A stretch of 64,000 nucleotides of DNA, taken from NCBI RefSeq assembly GCF_963662255.1, contig NC_085047.1:57720006-57784005 (forward strand), in the 5' to 3' direction. A program made the translations under genes and the position numbers. Each line of letters begins with the position of its first letter. Position 1 is the stretch's first letter. A model generated the notes under the pieces. That model ran no database searches. It was not told the DNA's origin and saw nothing but the letters and a program-made list of their open reading frames with translations. This DNA is from Cinclus cinclus (taxonomy: Eukaryota > Chordata > Aves > Passeriformes > Cinclidae). Shown here piece by piece: positions 37,796 to 55,318 of this stretch.

Positions 37796-40700
37796 CTGGG
37801 ATATTTAAAGGTTTCTCCAACTGTCAAGTAGTAACATGAAAAACATGAAAAACAAACAAAAAGTCAAGAACGGTGCAGTTAGTCTGAACACAGAATCATG
37901 TTAAGACATTTAATTCAGTTTTGCTGTGTAGAGAAGGTACATAGCAGTTAATTACTGACTCAGGTTTTCCCAGCTGCATAAAAAAAAATCCAACAAAAAA
38001 AACCTAGCTGAAATGGGAATAATTATGTATTTATTTAAGCATTTAGGTATTTCCCTACCACCCCACCTACTTCAGGTCTTTCCCAGGTCAGGGATGATGA
38101 AAAGCTGGTACATAAGATTAAATTTAGTGAATCAATTAACCCTCATTAGCCTAATGGATCTTCTTGACATGACTAATGGGCTGTCCTCCAACTTCCATGA
38201 TGCAAACAAATACAGAGGTTCTTTAGCTTCCTGGGACTGGAGGAGTTTCTGTAACAATTTCTTTGGAGGTGTTTAACACACTTATGGCTGAGGTGCAGCT
38301 CATGTCTGCTATCCCTTCTGGCAGTAGGGAGCTCTGAGGACAATGACATTTTTTTCCTAGGCCTTCATAAGACCTTCTGTACTTCTCCATTTTGCTTTTC
38401 CAAAAGTATTGACTTTCTAATTTCTGACTTTTGTGTGAAGGGGCACTTGATCACAACAGTTCTTCTTTTCAGCATGCACAAGAACTCAGTAGAGGTTACT
38501 GAAACTTTACCTAGAAATGAAAGAAATACTTAGAACAAAATTAGAGCAAGAGAATACTGTGCACAGCTTCCTGCCTCAGCTTTTTCACTCTCCTAGCTGC
38601 ATTCTGCTCTGAAATTAAGATGCATTAAGCTTATCCAGTATCATTCTATAATTCACATTTTGTCTTGTGGCCCATGATGTAATTCCAGTTTTGGTGGCTA
38701 GTTTTTCCCTTTTCTGAACTTTTTGGATGCAAGCCTAGCTAAGCCTACCTGTGGAAACTTGTCAATCCATCTTTTCCTGTCTCTGTTGCTATGAGGGCCT
38801 ATTTTACATATCCTCTCAGAACCGCCTTACTTTCTTTTCTCTCTCTCTGATAATCTGTTTCCAGTGCAGGCATCCAGAGGTCTGGAACAAAAGTCTAAAT
38901 CCCTTTGCTTTGGGAAACTTGAAAACACCTACTTAGATTTCATGACTAAGCATTATGCGTTATCTAGGAGAAATATATGCACCTATACCAAGAGTTGTAA
39001 AACCCCATAATAATTCAGAGTAGTCTTTAATACTTACTTTTTCTTTTTTTTTTTTTTTTTTCAGAGCAACAAATTTTACATTAATATTAATTTACTTGTA
39101 GGAAAATTTGTATCTTTGCAGGAACAAAGAACTTGGGAATCTTTTAAGTCTTTGAAATCAATGCTCTGCCACCAGAGCTAAACACACCAAATAATGCTTG
39201 GCACAATTTTCCTGCCCCAAGACCTCATTCTCCTGTAACCACATGAGTGTTCTGGCTTCACATCACTTCATTATCCTGCAAAACTACTATTTCTGTGTGT
39301 ACTTGAGGTCGATCATTATGGCAGACATGATGTATTTGCTGGCATTTTATGGTTGACAGTGGATTCCCAGAGTTTCTACACTGGAATGAGAGGTCAAAGA
39401 CTATTGTGTTTTTAAAGAATGGCTTATTTAGAGAAGGTTTTACAGAAAAAAAATCTGTATTTTCTTCATTGTTCTTTCCCTCAGACTGGAAGAAAAATAA
39501 TCCTGAATGAAAATGAAGTTTTTCTTTCTGCGAATTGAACATTTACAAAGATTAATTAGTGACTATCAAAACAGGTGAGCTGAAAATATCAAGATGTGAT
39601 AGCGCATAAAAGCAATTGCCAAGGAATTTATGACTCCTGATTTTGCCACAGTATTATTTACACACAGCTGATAATGGATTTTAGAGGAAAGAGCTTGCTA
39701 AGAAAACAGTGCTTAAACAGACTCATGCCCAAGACCATGACTTGGGAAATCAGAGTATTTCCTTCCCTTCCCTGACACGCTCTGTGGGAGGCCTGGCTGT
39801 GTGTGACATGATCCCAATCAAGGTATAGCTAGCAGTTCTAGGGAAGACAGTACAACAGAGGGGTGTAGTGCAAAAACAGATTATTGCTTCACTTCAGATA
39901 TGTCAACAGTGGAAGGTAAATAGAGTTCATTGCTGTTCTTGTACTCTCCCAGAAAAATTCCACCAAAGAAAGCGTGGAAGGAAAGTGTTTGATGAAGGAG
40001 AGGTAATTGCATACATTGTTATTCAGTTCTGTATCCACTGCAAAAACTCTGAAGGGTCAATTATTGGGAGGTGCGCATAGGAAGAATGGGGCTGATTCAC
40101 CATTGTTTCCTTCCAGCTTTGCATCACAGAGTCCTAGTGAGGACAGTGTTGTCAGAATAAATTTGCTTACAATCATAGCAAAACTGGTTCCTTTCTAAGT
40201 CACTGCAAAAAAAAAAAAAAAACAAACAAAAAAACCCAAAAACAACAAAAACCAAAAAAAAAAACCTTTCTCAAAATACATGCCTGCCAAGCACAGCAAT
40301 ATTTTTGTTTATGGGAGATGTATTAATTGGTTATCTGGGTTTTAATTAACATGCTCTACAGTCCCAGTGTTCCATCGAAGCCACATCCAAAAAACCAAGT
40401 AAATTTATTAAGGAGTTGATAGTTTTGGTACACAACTGAAGACAAATACTTGCACAAACCTGAAGCCAAGGCAACCCATCACCTATTTTCTCGTTCCCTG
40501 AAACTGGCAGTACAAACATTTCGAGGTTATGAGATTTTCTTGCACAGATATCAAGAAAAGTAGGTCAAAGAAAATGATCGATAACGATATGAGAGGTGAG
40601 GAGGTAACAAGAGCAAAAAGCAGAAAAGCAAAGTGAATATAGAAAAAGAACAACGGAGGAAATAAAACCAGGCTGCAGAGAAGAGACAGCCCAGGGTAGA

Positions 40701-41175
40701 AAAGAGATGAAAAAAAGCAATTTTCAAGAACCCCAGAAATCTAATTCTGAAAGTTCACTGCTGGCCAAGACAAGATCGCTGACAATTTCCTGCATCTTTG
40801 AATCCTGCTGGTCATCTTATATTAGCAGAGAAACTAAGAGAACAGACACAATGCTTTGAAAATTAAAATGGCAGGAGATATTTAACATCTGCCAGAGAGA
40901 GATGCCCAGAGAAAGGAAACAGGTCATTGAAGCAGCCGAAATGAACAGAGAAGTAACACACGGGTAAAATTTCAACATGAGCAAACACAAAAAAGAAACT
41001 CCAAGAACCAGGAGGAAAAAGAAATATATTTAAGCCCTTAAACAGGATTAAAATAAAACATTCATCCTCTTTTAACATAGTTTTTTTTAGGCAAGGTTGA
41101 AGAAACAGAAATCACCACATTCAATGAAAATATTGAAGCATATGAAATTTTCATAAACACAGGAGTTTACTTACA
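37796..41175 (-). other. LACC1: Probable first intron of LACC1
   Basis: Between the LACC1 start-codon exon and the candidate 5' exon, 3.4 kb without any coding signal. It contains T-rich and A-rich tracts (39.05 and 40.2 kb). If LACC1 starts in the CpG island instead, the intron extends to about 43 kb. Confidence 0.4.
40205..40265. repeat. A-rich low-complexity tract
   Basis: Sixty bases of A runs with scattered C, including a 16-A run. It resembles a decayed poly-A tail, but no recognisable retroposed body precedes it. Confidence 0.9.
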
Positions 41176-41604
41176 CAGGTGGACACTCCTCTTAAATTCT
41201 GAAAGGTACCATCTGATAAAAGACATTTCCAGCTTTATATACCTCACTTCTTTCAATCTCGGAGCTGATTTGTACAAGCTGGAAATTCCTGTGCTCCGTA
41301 CACTGGGAACCTGTATTTCTTCTTTTTGACGGGACCCTGCTTTGCTGCTGGTTACACCGGAAAGAACAAACTGTACTGCAAGGCACCAACACGATGAACA
41401 AGTGAACGCGGAAGCGGCGTTAACCCTGCTGCAATCACACCTTCTGCTGCGCCAGCTTTGCACAACCGCAAACCAGATCCCAAACGCATGGCGCACCCAA
41501 ACAGGGCGAACCCACAAAGAAGTTAAAGGAAAACTTGTGCAGAGAGAAGGAGTTTCCTTTTCTGAGCTGCAGCGGCATATTCCACGGAAAAATTTGGCAG
41601 CCAA
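41176..41604 (-). promoter_or_regulatory. LACC1: Candidate LACC1 promoter and 5' untranslated exon
   Basis: On the minus strand a donor with six-base consensus (CCTGT|GTAAGT) falls at 41175/41174, 3.4 kb upstream of the LACC1 start-codon exon and with no other coding explanation. Upstream lies a locally CpG-richer block (41395-41520), then CCAATCAG at 41601, an inverted CCAAT box for minus-strand transcription. A first exon starting near 41.5 kb, ending at 41175 and spliced to 37795 would be a normal 5' UTR arrangement. Long frames are open on both strands here, as expected of GC-rich promoter DNA, so I do not call a protein. The alternative is that LACC1 starts in the CpG island at 43 kb and this is an unrelated or alternative exon. 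Confidence 0.4.
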
Positions 41605-42519
41605 TCAGGAAAAAAAGTGTATTTTGAACCTAGACAGAGAGGTTACACAATGTCAGCTTTCGGGGTCACAGGTCGCAAGTGACGATGGCATTTCTCCTTG
41701 CAGCAGTCGGGAACTAACACAGCTTAGTGAAAAGGTCTTAATCCTCTGACAGGAAAATGAAAAGGTTAAAAGGCAAGCAAGGAAATGAGGATTTATATCA
41801 GGCTTGTGCAAGAATCAAATGATAATAAATACATTTCCTCAGCTGTGTTAAAATCATTCGTCATGACTGTATATGACAATGGAAGAAAGGGGAAAGAAAA
41901 AAAGGGCAGTAATATTTAATGGACAGAGGAATTAATAAAGTCTGATTTCCCATAAATTGCTGTCTCCTGTTCCTCCTTTCCCCACAAGCACAGTAAATGT
42001 ACATATCTGCCAGGTCCAAAACAAAGTGAGATCTCTGCCATATCCCCTCCTACTAATCTGTATGGCATGTGCTGGGCAGAGGGATGAGAGCTGAATCCTG
42101 GCTCTCCCTCCTGAAGGGAACTGAGGCGACCCTGTCCTTCCTTACCCAGACATCTCTTTCCTGAAGTCTGCAGAAATCGGTCATCTCTGAGGCTTTCCAC
42201 CCCACTGCCAAATCTGACTGAGCTAGGTCATTAAAAATTAACAGGAGAACTGCTTGGTGGAGAGAAACAAATGCAATCATTTCCTTTCCTTCAGCCAGAC
42301 TAAGGAAGTAAAACTAATTACTGGTGTTATTTATGGTGCAGAATGCTGAGAAGGAAAAGGTCAGAAAAGGGTACAAAACAATATTGAAAAATGACAAATT
42401 GACATCACCTGAACGAAATATTTTATTCCTTTTAGGCCACTTCAGAAAAGGGATTAAATAAATAGGTCATATGCAGGGGTGAGCAACTAGTTTTTAAAAT
42501 AGTTGTTATAAATATATCT

Positions 42520-42602
42520 ATTTTTTGTTTTTATTTATATATGTAAGTTGCTTAATATTATATATATTATATATAATTAAGTTGCTTAACGTAATATATA
42601 GT
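42520..42602. repeat. AT-rich palindromic stretch with a duplicated 12-mer
   Basis: Nearly pure A/T sequence in which TAAGTTGCTTAA occurs twice (42544-42555 and 42578-42589), flanking a self-complementary ATATTATATATATTATATAT core. It borders the CpG island by about 300 bp. Confidence 0.85.
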
Positions 42603-42894
42603 ACTTATAATTCAAAGTTAAATAGGTTATAAAAATATAAAAAAACCCCAAAATAGATAAATTTTAAAAGGGAATTATAAAAATAGTGCGATTTAGGGTT
42701 CAAATTCTCTAGAATTCCCCAGATGAGTAGAAGCGGGCCAGAGGCAAATCTGTGCCTACGGAGCAGGGCACGGCATAGGCCAGAAGAAACTGGGACACAT
42801 CTCCTTCGTAAGCCAGCGGTGCTCGGGAAAACTCCATGTTCTCTGTACAACGAACGACGGCAGCAAGCGCAGTCTAATACAATGACGGGGGGAA

Positions 42895-43215
42895 ACTGGG
42901 GAAACTGGGGAGCAGAGTGCGCGCAGCAGGGCGGCCTGAGGCACACAGCGCGCAGGGCGAGCCCGGCGGCACCGCCGCCACGGCGGGTGCCACAGCCGCG
43001 GGTTTCCCGAGGGATCCCTCCCGCCGCGTTCCCTGCTGCTCCCGGCGGGACGGGCCCCCCCCCTCTCCCGGCTCCCCGTGGTCCGGGGCTGCCGCGGGCC
43101 CCGAGCTGTGGCGGTGGCGGGGCCCTGCGGCCTGAGGGGGCGGCCGGGAGAGCGCTGCAGGTGGCGAGGACGGTGCTGGGGAGAAAGGCGAGAGCGCGGC
43201 CTCGGGCATTTCTGA
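42895..43215. promoter_or_regulatory. CpG island between LACC1 and CCDC122 (probable CCDC122 or bidirectional promoter)
   Basis: About 320 bp of very GC-rich sequence with dozens of CpG pairs in an AT-rich setting. It contains an Sp1-type GC box (GGGGGCGGCC, 43136-43145) and several GCGCGC or CGCGCA runs resembling NRF1 half-sites. It sits 320 bp upstream of the first CCDC122 coding exon and about 5 kb from that of LACC1, in the divergent interval. In mammals these genes share a head-to-head promoter region. A weak plus-strand donor (GCTGCAG|GTGGCG, 43160/43161) could end a CCDC122 noncoding first exon. Frames of about 200 codons are open on both strands, but this reflects the scarcity of AT-rich stop codons, not coding. 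Confidence 0.85.
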
Positions 43216-43535
43216 TGCTCTTCAAAAGTGGTTACGACTGTGCTCACAAACTGAGGATCTGTTCTGCAGAGAAGCCGGAAGAACATCGCAGTACTTTGTT
43301 TTATGACATTCTGCAAGGAAGCGTTCTAATTCTCAGTGATTAGCTTTGAGTAACCTGTTCTTGCTAATTAAAAATGAACCAAATGAAATGAATATATCGA
43401 TCTGCGAGCCCACGGGACGGCCCTCAATATTATTTTGTCTACAAGAACTAAACGGAAAGAAGATAAAACAATTCTCCTCTTTTTTTTTTTTTTTTTTTTT
43501 TTTCCTCCTCCTCCAGTTCCTCACTTCTGCCTGAA

Positions 43536-49874
<6,339 letters not shown>

Positions 49875-50906
49875 CAAACTTAACAAAGCTAGAATGTGCA
49901 TTGTGTTTTCCAGGCAGGAGAGTTTTTTCTGGAAATGCTACAAATCTTAAATTGCCTGATAACTGGGTCAGGCCTCAGTGATTTCTTTCATTTTAAAGTT
50001 TTTTCTCTTTAATTTTGTGGCTTAAAGTAGCACCCACAGTAATAAGTTAGCTGTTCAGGAATAGGTTAGCTGCTCCGGAAGAAAGTTACTGACACTTCCA
50101 GGTGTTTTCAAAATATGTGTCAGTTTTATCTAAAAAGTTATTTGAAAGTCAACCAAACAAGAGTTTTGAAGTTCTTTTATATTTCATTTGGTCTCTGAAG
50201 GTTGGGATATACACTGCTTTTCCTACAGAAAAATTAATATTGGTATATATTTGCATCCCTGAAAAACCAAAGTTATTTTATCTTTTATCCACATCCCTTT
50301 CTATTGCAACTTGCTGAGGAACTCTGGAAGATTTGATGGCCTGTATTTTGCTCTGTGGGTACAAAGGGGCCAAAGGCTTTCCAGCTGTGAAAGGTTTTGG
50401 AACAAGTATACTCAGAACTGGACTTCAAATAATCTGACTTCAACTGGTCTAATAGATATTAGCAAAGAGGAGTGAGTAGGTACCATATCTGAACAGCTTT
50501 TAAAATGGAACAACTCACCCTCAAGAAACAGGAATGCATTATAGATGATTTATGATAAAGGAATTTATTATGTAGAGAATTTTAATTCATATCAGCCATC
50601 TAACACCTAAGTGCTTAAGGATCTAAGATGACTCAATGTAAATGACAAGGTAGTAAAAATTCTTGTTAAAATAGTAATGAACAGTAGCCATGTTCCTTGA
50701 CATTATTTTTATTTTTATATTGCCTAGCATTTAAAGAATTTACAGTACTTTCCCTACTTACATTTAAGGCAGTAATTCTGCTTGGACATAACTTGTAATG
50801 TTTATCTGTTCTATGAAAGTAGCTTTCTATTTAAGGTGTTGTCTTGTATAATTTAGATTTACCTTTACTCATGAATATAAAATGAAGACTATTTACTGCA
50901 GAAAAC

Positions 50907-50912
50907 ATTAAA
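50907..50912 (+). terminator. CCDC122: Candidate CCDC122 polyadenylation signal (ATTAAA)
   Basis: ATTAAA about 1.0 kb after the CCDC122 stop, followed within 15-25 nt by a T/GT-rich stretch (TTGTATATTGTTAT), the usual context of a cleavage site. Two AATAAA hexamers at 51149 and 51159 are the alternatives. No transcript evidence is available. Confidence 0.4.
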
Positions 50913-51148
50913 CTGCTTGTATATTGTTATCTTACAAAAGCAAAGCTTAAAATGTAGTACTATTATTACCATAATAGATTCATGTATGTTTACATTTCCC
51001 TTAATATGTTATTTCACTTAATACAAAGTTATTTTAAGCAATATCATGGTTCATTAAGGCTCTCTTTCAACATTGTTAGTCTCTCAATGATTTTTTGCTC
51101 AGTCTTTTTCCTTTGCAATAATATGAACCAGACTGCTTTCATTAAAGC

Positions 51149-51164
51149 AATAAAGTAGAAATAA
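51149..51164 (+). terminator. CCDC122: Candidate distal CCDC122 polyadenylation signals (two AATAAA)
   Basis: Two canonical AATAAA hexamers ten bases apart, about 1.28 kb after the stop codon. Either could end a longer CCDC122 3' UTR; the intervening sequence is AT-rich and has no other gene signal. Confidence 0.4.
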
Positions 51165-51170
51165 AAACTT

Positions 51171-54100
51171 CAATATCCTATGCTATAGTAACAGTATATC
51201 CTGAATATTGAGTCTTACTAAGTTTGTAACACAAAACTGTAAGATTACAATTGTTTGTCCCTACACAGAACAAAACAGCATCCATTTTATGCATGCGTGT
51301 CTTCTAGAAGGGGTCCAGATCTGAAAAGTTGGAGAATTAGGTGTTACTGTTAGTTTCATTGATTAAATGCTCTTCTTTTATTTTGCATGATTTCTAGTTT
51401 CAGTTTATTCATCCATTAAGTGAAATGAGCATACTTTATATCAAGTACAAGGATATAAGTAAAAATACTGATGCGCTGTCTTCTTGATGGGTTAAATAGT
51501 TCAAGCCTTCTAAAGCTATTGATTGTCAGATCTGACCAATAACTTTAGCTTAATGTATCCCCCCTAAAGTGGTACAACATCCAACATTTTTGGGGCTTTA
51601 AGAAAATGTACCCTTAAGTATGCATTTTACCACTGATATTACCTTGTTTTTATTTTTAGTTTCTCATTATTTCTGCTCCAGAACAATTGATGAATCAAAG
51701 TGTGTTTTGTATCTTACTTCAGTTAAGTTCATTTTGACATCTTTTACCATGGTCTAATATTGCAGTTTAGCCTTGCATTTATTACCAGCTAAAAACAGCT
51801 ATAGCAAACAATCCAAACGTTCTAATGTAACAACATCACACCTTTGTTTTTCTTTCTGACCAATGAAGACGTTCATTATGACTTCCCTGGGAATTAGGGC
51901 AGTTTCTGTGTATCAACACAGGTACAGAATGACTCACTCACCTCAAATACATACCTTGGACTTACATTTCCCTTGTTCCTTTTCATAAATATCAGTAATT
52001 TCCAGTATCTCAAATTACTTCTATGGTTCTTTGTACATGTTTTGAAATTATTTAAAATAATTTAACAGGGGTGCATACAAGGGCTGTGTATAGTACTTCC
52101 TTTACTGCTACATGTGGAAGAAATGTTCCCTTCTATACAAACAACTTCCTATCATCCAAGGTCTGAGCTGTCTTATACTCCTTGCTCTTTGCAAGAGAAC
52201 CCATGTTTTTGCCTCCCGGGACCCTTGACCCCTTCATGGGATCTCGGCTACCAAAGGTGTATTCCTCCTTTTTCTTCAGTGTAAAACTTTCTTTTTCAGC
52301 ACACATACTTGAACTGTAGCTACATTTTGTGGAAATAAGGCTGAGAAGCTGAGGTGTACTTTAATTTCCAAAGCTCCCTCCATTCATATGGGGACACAGA
52401 TAAACCATGCAACAGCTCCTTTCTGGTCTGCACTGATGAGATTCTTGGTAAAACCAGGATGTGTATTGGAAGGAATCACAAATGGCCAAGGATCTTTTTG
52501 ATACAGAGTTCAGCTATTACCAGGGAATCCTCAGTAGCTACCAGAGTATTTGAGACACAGCTTAGTCTATTTAAATATGTATATTAAAAAACCAAGTTTT
52601 ATTACATGCATACACTGATTGTTGTTGTCATCCCACATCACTGTCCTAGTTAAGTTCACAATTACAATCTCTTATCCCACATAAACACATCATTTGTGTG
52701 TTTAACTCAACTGCCTTAAAACACAATTTGATTAATTTTTAGTCTTGGAAGCTTTGTCCTCAGTTTCCACTAGACTTCTTCTGTAGCCATTGACTACACC
52801 TGAAATCTGTATTCAGTGCTAAACACCATATTCTAGAGGATCAAATACATTTTGCACACTTGCATTAAACAGAACTTTGTATAGCAAAGTACTTACATAT
52901 TTTCCCAGGCACAGCATCTCAAATTTAACATTCAGTGTTCATCAGAAAATAAATACAAGGAAGGTATAAACATTTTACTAGGAAATTACCCTTAATTGGA
53001 AGAAAACCTTATCTGGAGAAAAAAGGTCAACAGAAACAAGGAAATACAAATTACCGCCTTCTCTAAACTATCAGCATTCTGTACAACAAATGAAAAAAAA
53101 GAGAAATTATGTAGCTTTTTATAACAATATCTAGCTTTCAACAAATCTTGGTGACCTTCTGAGGCATATTTTTCTTGGTATGGTATCTTTTTGTTTTCTT
53201 ATTTTTCTTCTTTTCTTCTTTTTTGGTATCTTTTCTATGGTACAACGTTGAACAGTAGCAGTTTGATTTCAGGGCATTTCCCCCCCCCCCCCCCCCCCCC
53301 TTAGCAAACAAACACAGACAACAGTAGAATGGTTTATTATTTTGGGGAAATAACTTAGTGAATGAACTTTGTCTTCTTATTGTATGAAGCTCTCCCAGCT
53401 CCTGTTGGTGAACTGTGCTGCCAAACCTGCATCAGTCATTTCTGAGGATGGGTGTGGGGCTAAGGAAAGAATTTCTGGCTTCAGTGCTCTGCAGAGAATG
53501 GCAAGAGGAGTGACTGCCCACTCTGAACAGCAAAACAGCAATGAACAGTGGGCATGTAAATAACTAAATGTGGGAAACTTACCAACCAACGAGTCCTACC
53601 CACCACCTAGGAAAACTTTAAAGCACAGGAAACTGGATTTATTCAAACAATAAGTAGGAGAATACTGGGGGACTTCCACACTTGACAGGGAAAATATACA
53701 GCTCTTGAATCACTCATGGCATGCAGCAAATGTACTGCTGTATGATAAAGGGAGGTGTTTCCTCATGTTGTAAGCCGATGCTCCACAGGAAACCCTTTGG
53801 TGTGACTCAACAACCTCAGGGTGCTGGAAGCAGAGGAAATGTGTCAGATAATGCAGACATACCTGCTAAAATCACTACTGTCATCAAGGCTGCATCAGAT
53901 AAACAACAGAACAATAGAGCAACAGAACCACAGAGGACAGAAGGAGGCAGACACCAGTGCTGTGCTGCCCTGCCTCTCCAACAGTTTGCTTTGTCCCTCA
54001 GGAGAGTCACTTGCAGAGCTGTGTGCATGAGTGTGACAGTAAACAGTGCACGATATTCTACTGTAGTTCTTACACGATGCTTCAGAGGAAGAGGGAGCAT

Positions 54101-54494
54101 GACCACATTATGCATCGATGGTACATCATGCTGCTGAGGGTGGGAAAAAAAAACAAATTTCATAACTCTTTGCTGATTTTCTGAAATGCATTAATATATT
54201 GTTACCAAGGTAATTATTAGATCCTTTGTTAAAATGTAGCTGTAGCATGTAACTCTGAGTCATGTGGAGGCAGTGACTTTTTGAGGAACATCCATAGAAG
54301 TGTGGATTGAGCAAAACCAATTCACAGCCTGTTTAAAATGCCATATACCGTCCTCCAGCTTTTCATAGCATTTAGAAGAAGCAACATGTAATGACCTAAA
54401 AAAAGAAGAAAAAATTTAATCACAAACTGTAAAGAGCAAACCAAGATAAACAAAAATATCCCTACCCCTAAAAAGAAAGATAAATGTACTGCAC
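51171..54494. other. Intergenic, no recognisable gene
   Basis: AT-rich up to 53.2 kb, then the poly-C run. The 53.7-54.2 kb segment has overlapping frames of 115-138 codons on both strands without family resemblance. Confidence 0.5.
53280..53300. repeat. Uninterrupted poly-C run of 21
   Basis: Twenty-one consecutive C residues follow a GGGCATTT sequence and precede TTAGC. Such runs are uncommon in vertebrate DNA and can form a G-quadruplex on the minus strand or an i-motif on the plus strand. The true length may differ because homopolymers are error-prone in sequencing. Confidence 0.95.
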
Positions 54495-55318
54495 ATGGCC
54501 CATCTGGATGAAGGGGGGCCATCCAGAAGGACCTGGACAAGCTGAAGCTGTGGGCCCATAGAAACCTCATGAAGGTCAAGAAGACCAGGTGCAAAGTGCT
54601 GCATCTGGGTTGGGACAAACTGTGGTATCAACACAGACTGGGGGATGAGCAGCAGCCCTGCTGAGAAGGACTTGGGAATGCTGCTGGATGAGAGACTGAC
54701 TATGATCCAGCAATTGTGCACTCACAGCCCAGAATGCCAAACATCCTGGGTTGCATCAAAAGCCACATTGGCAGCAGGATGAGGGAAGGGATCCTGCTCT
54801 GCTCCTCTCTGGTGAGCAATCCTCTGGATTGCTGTGTCCTGCTCTGGGTCCTCCAGCATAACAAGGACGTGGACTTGCTGCAGATGGTGCAAAGGAGGCC
54901 ACTAAGATGAGCTGGAGCACCTCTTCTGAGGATGAGAGAGTTGGGCTTGTTCAGCCCAGAGAAGAGAAAACTCTGGAGAAACCTTACAACACCTTCCAGA
55001 TACCTAGAGGGAGCTATGGGAGAGCTGGAGAATTTTTACAAGGGCATATAGGACACATGGGTAATGGCTTGAACTAAAAGAGCTTTAATTTGGACTAGGT
55101 ATAAAGAAGAAGTTTGTTACAATGAGGGTGGTCAGGCACATGCACAGGTTATCCTTAGAGGTGGTGGATGCCCCATCCCTGAAAACTTTCAAGATCAGTT
55201 TGGACTGGACTTATAGCAACCTGATCTTCTTCAAGGTGTCCCTGCTCATGCCAGGGGGTGTTGGACTAGATGCCCTTTAAATATCCTTTCTAAGACAAAC
55301 CATTCTATGATTCTATGA
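54495..55318 (+). mobile_element. CR1 LINE 3' end, plus orientation, with terminal ATTCTATG repeat
   Basis: A continuous CR1 3' segment: ACCTGGACAAGCTGAAG near 54530, AAAGTGCTGCATCTGGG, TGAGAAGGACTTGGGAATGC near 54661, CATCCTGGGTTGCATCAAAA, GGGATCCTGCTCTGCTCCTC, TGGGCTTGTTCAGCCCAGAG, GGTGGTGGATGCCCCATCCC, TGTTGGACTAGATGCCCTTT, ending in two ATTCTATG units at 55302-55317. It is 5'-truncated at the end of the RT frame; short frames here are remnants, not genes. It is the best-preserved LINE copy in the window. Confidence 0.93.

Larger units (their letters stand above)
49875..51170 (+). other. CCDC122: Probable CCDC122 3' untranslated region
   Basis: AT-rich sequence after the CCDC122 stop codon without another gene or splice signal, up to the candidate polyadenylation signals at 50.9 and 51.15 kb. 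The extent is inferred only from those hexamers. Confidence 0.45.

Noticed and set aside
42605..43343. Two 206-codon and one 186-codon frames on both strands in the CpG island
   Set aside because: GC-rich sequence lacks AT-rich stop codons, so all frames stay open. The products are Pro/Arg/Gly/Ala-rich without domains, and they overlap a promoter region.
54322..54910. Frames of 64-101 codons around 54.4-54.9 kb as genes
   Set aside because: They lie within the CR1 3' end and its border, are partly antisense to it, and have no intact reverse transcriptase motif.
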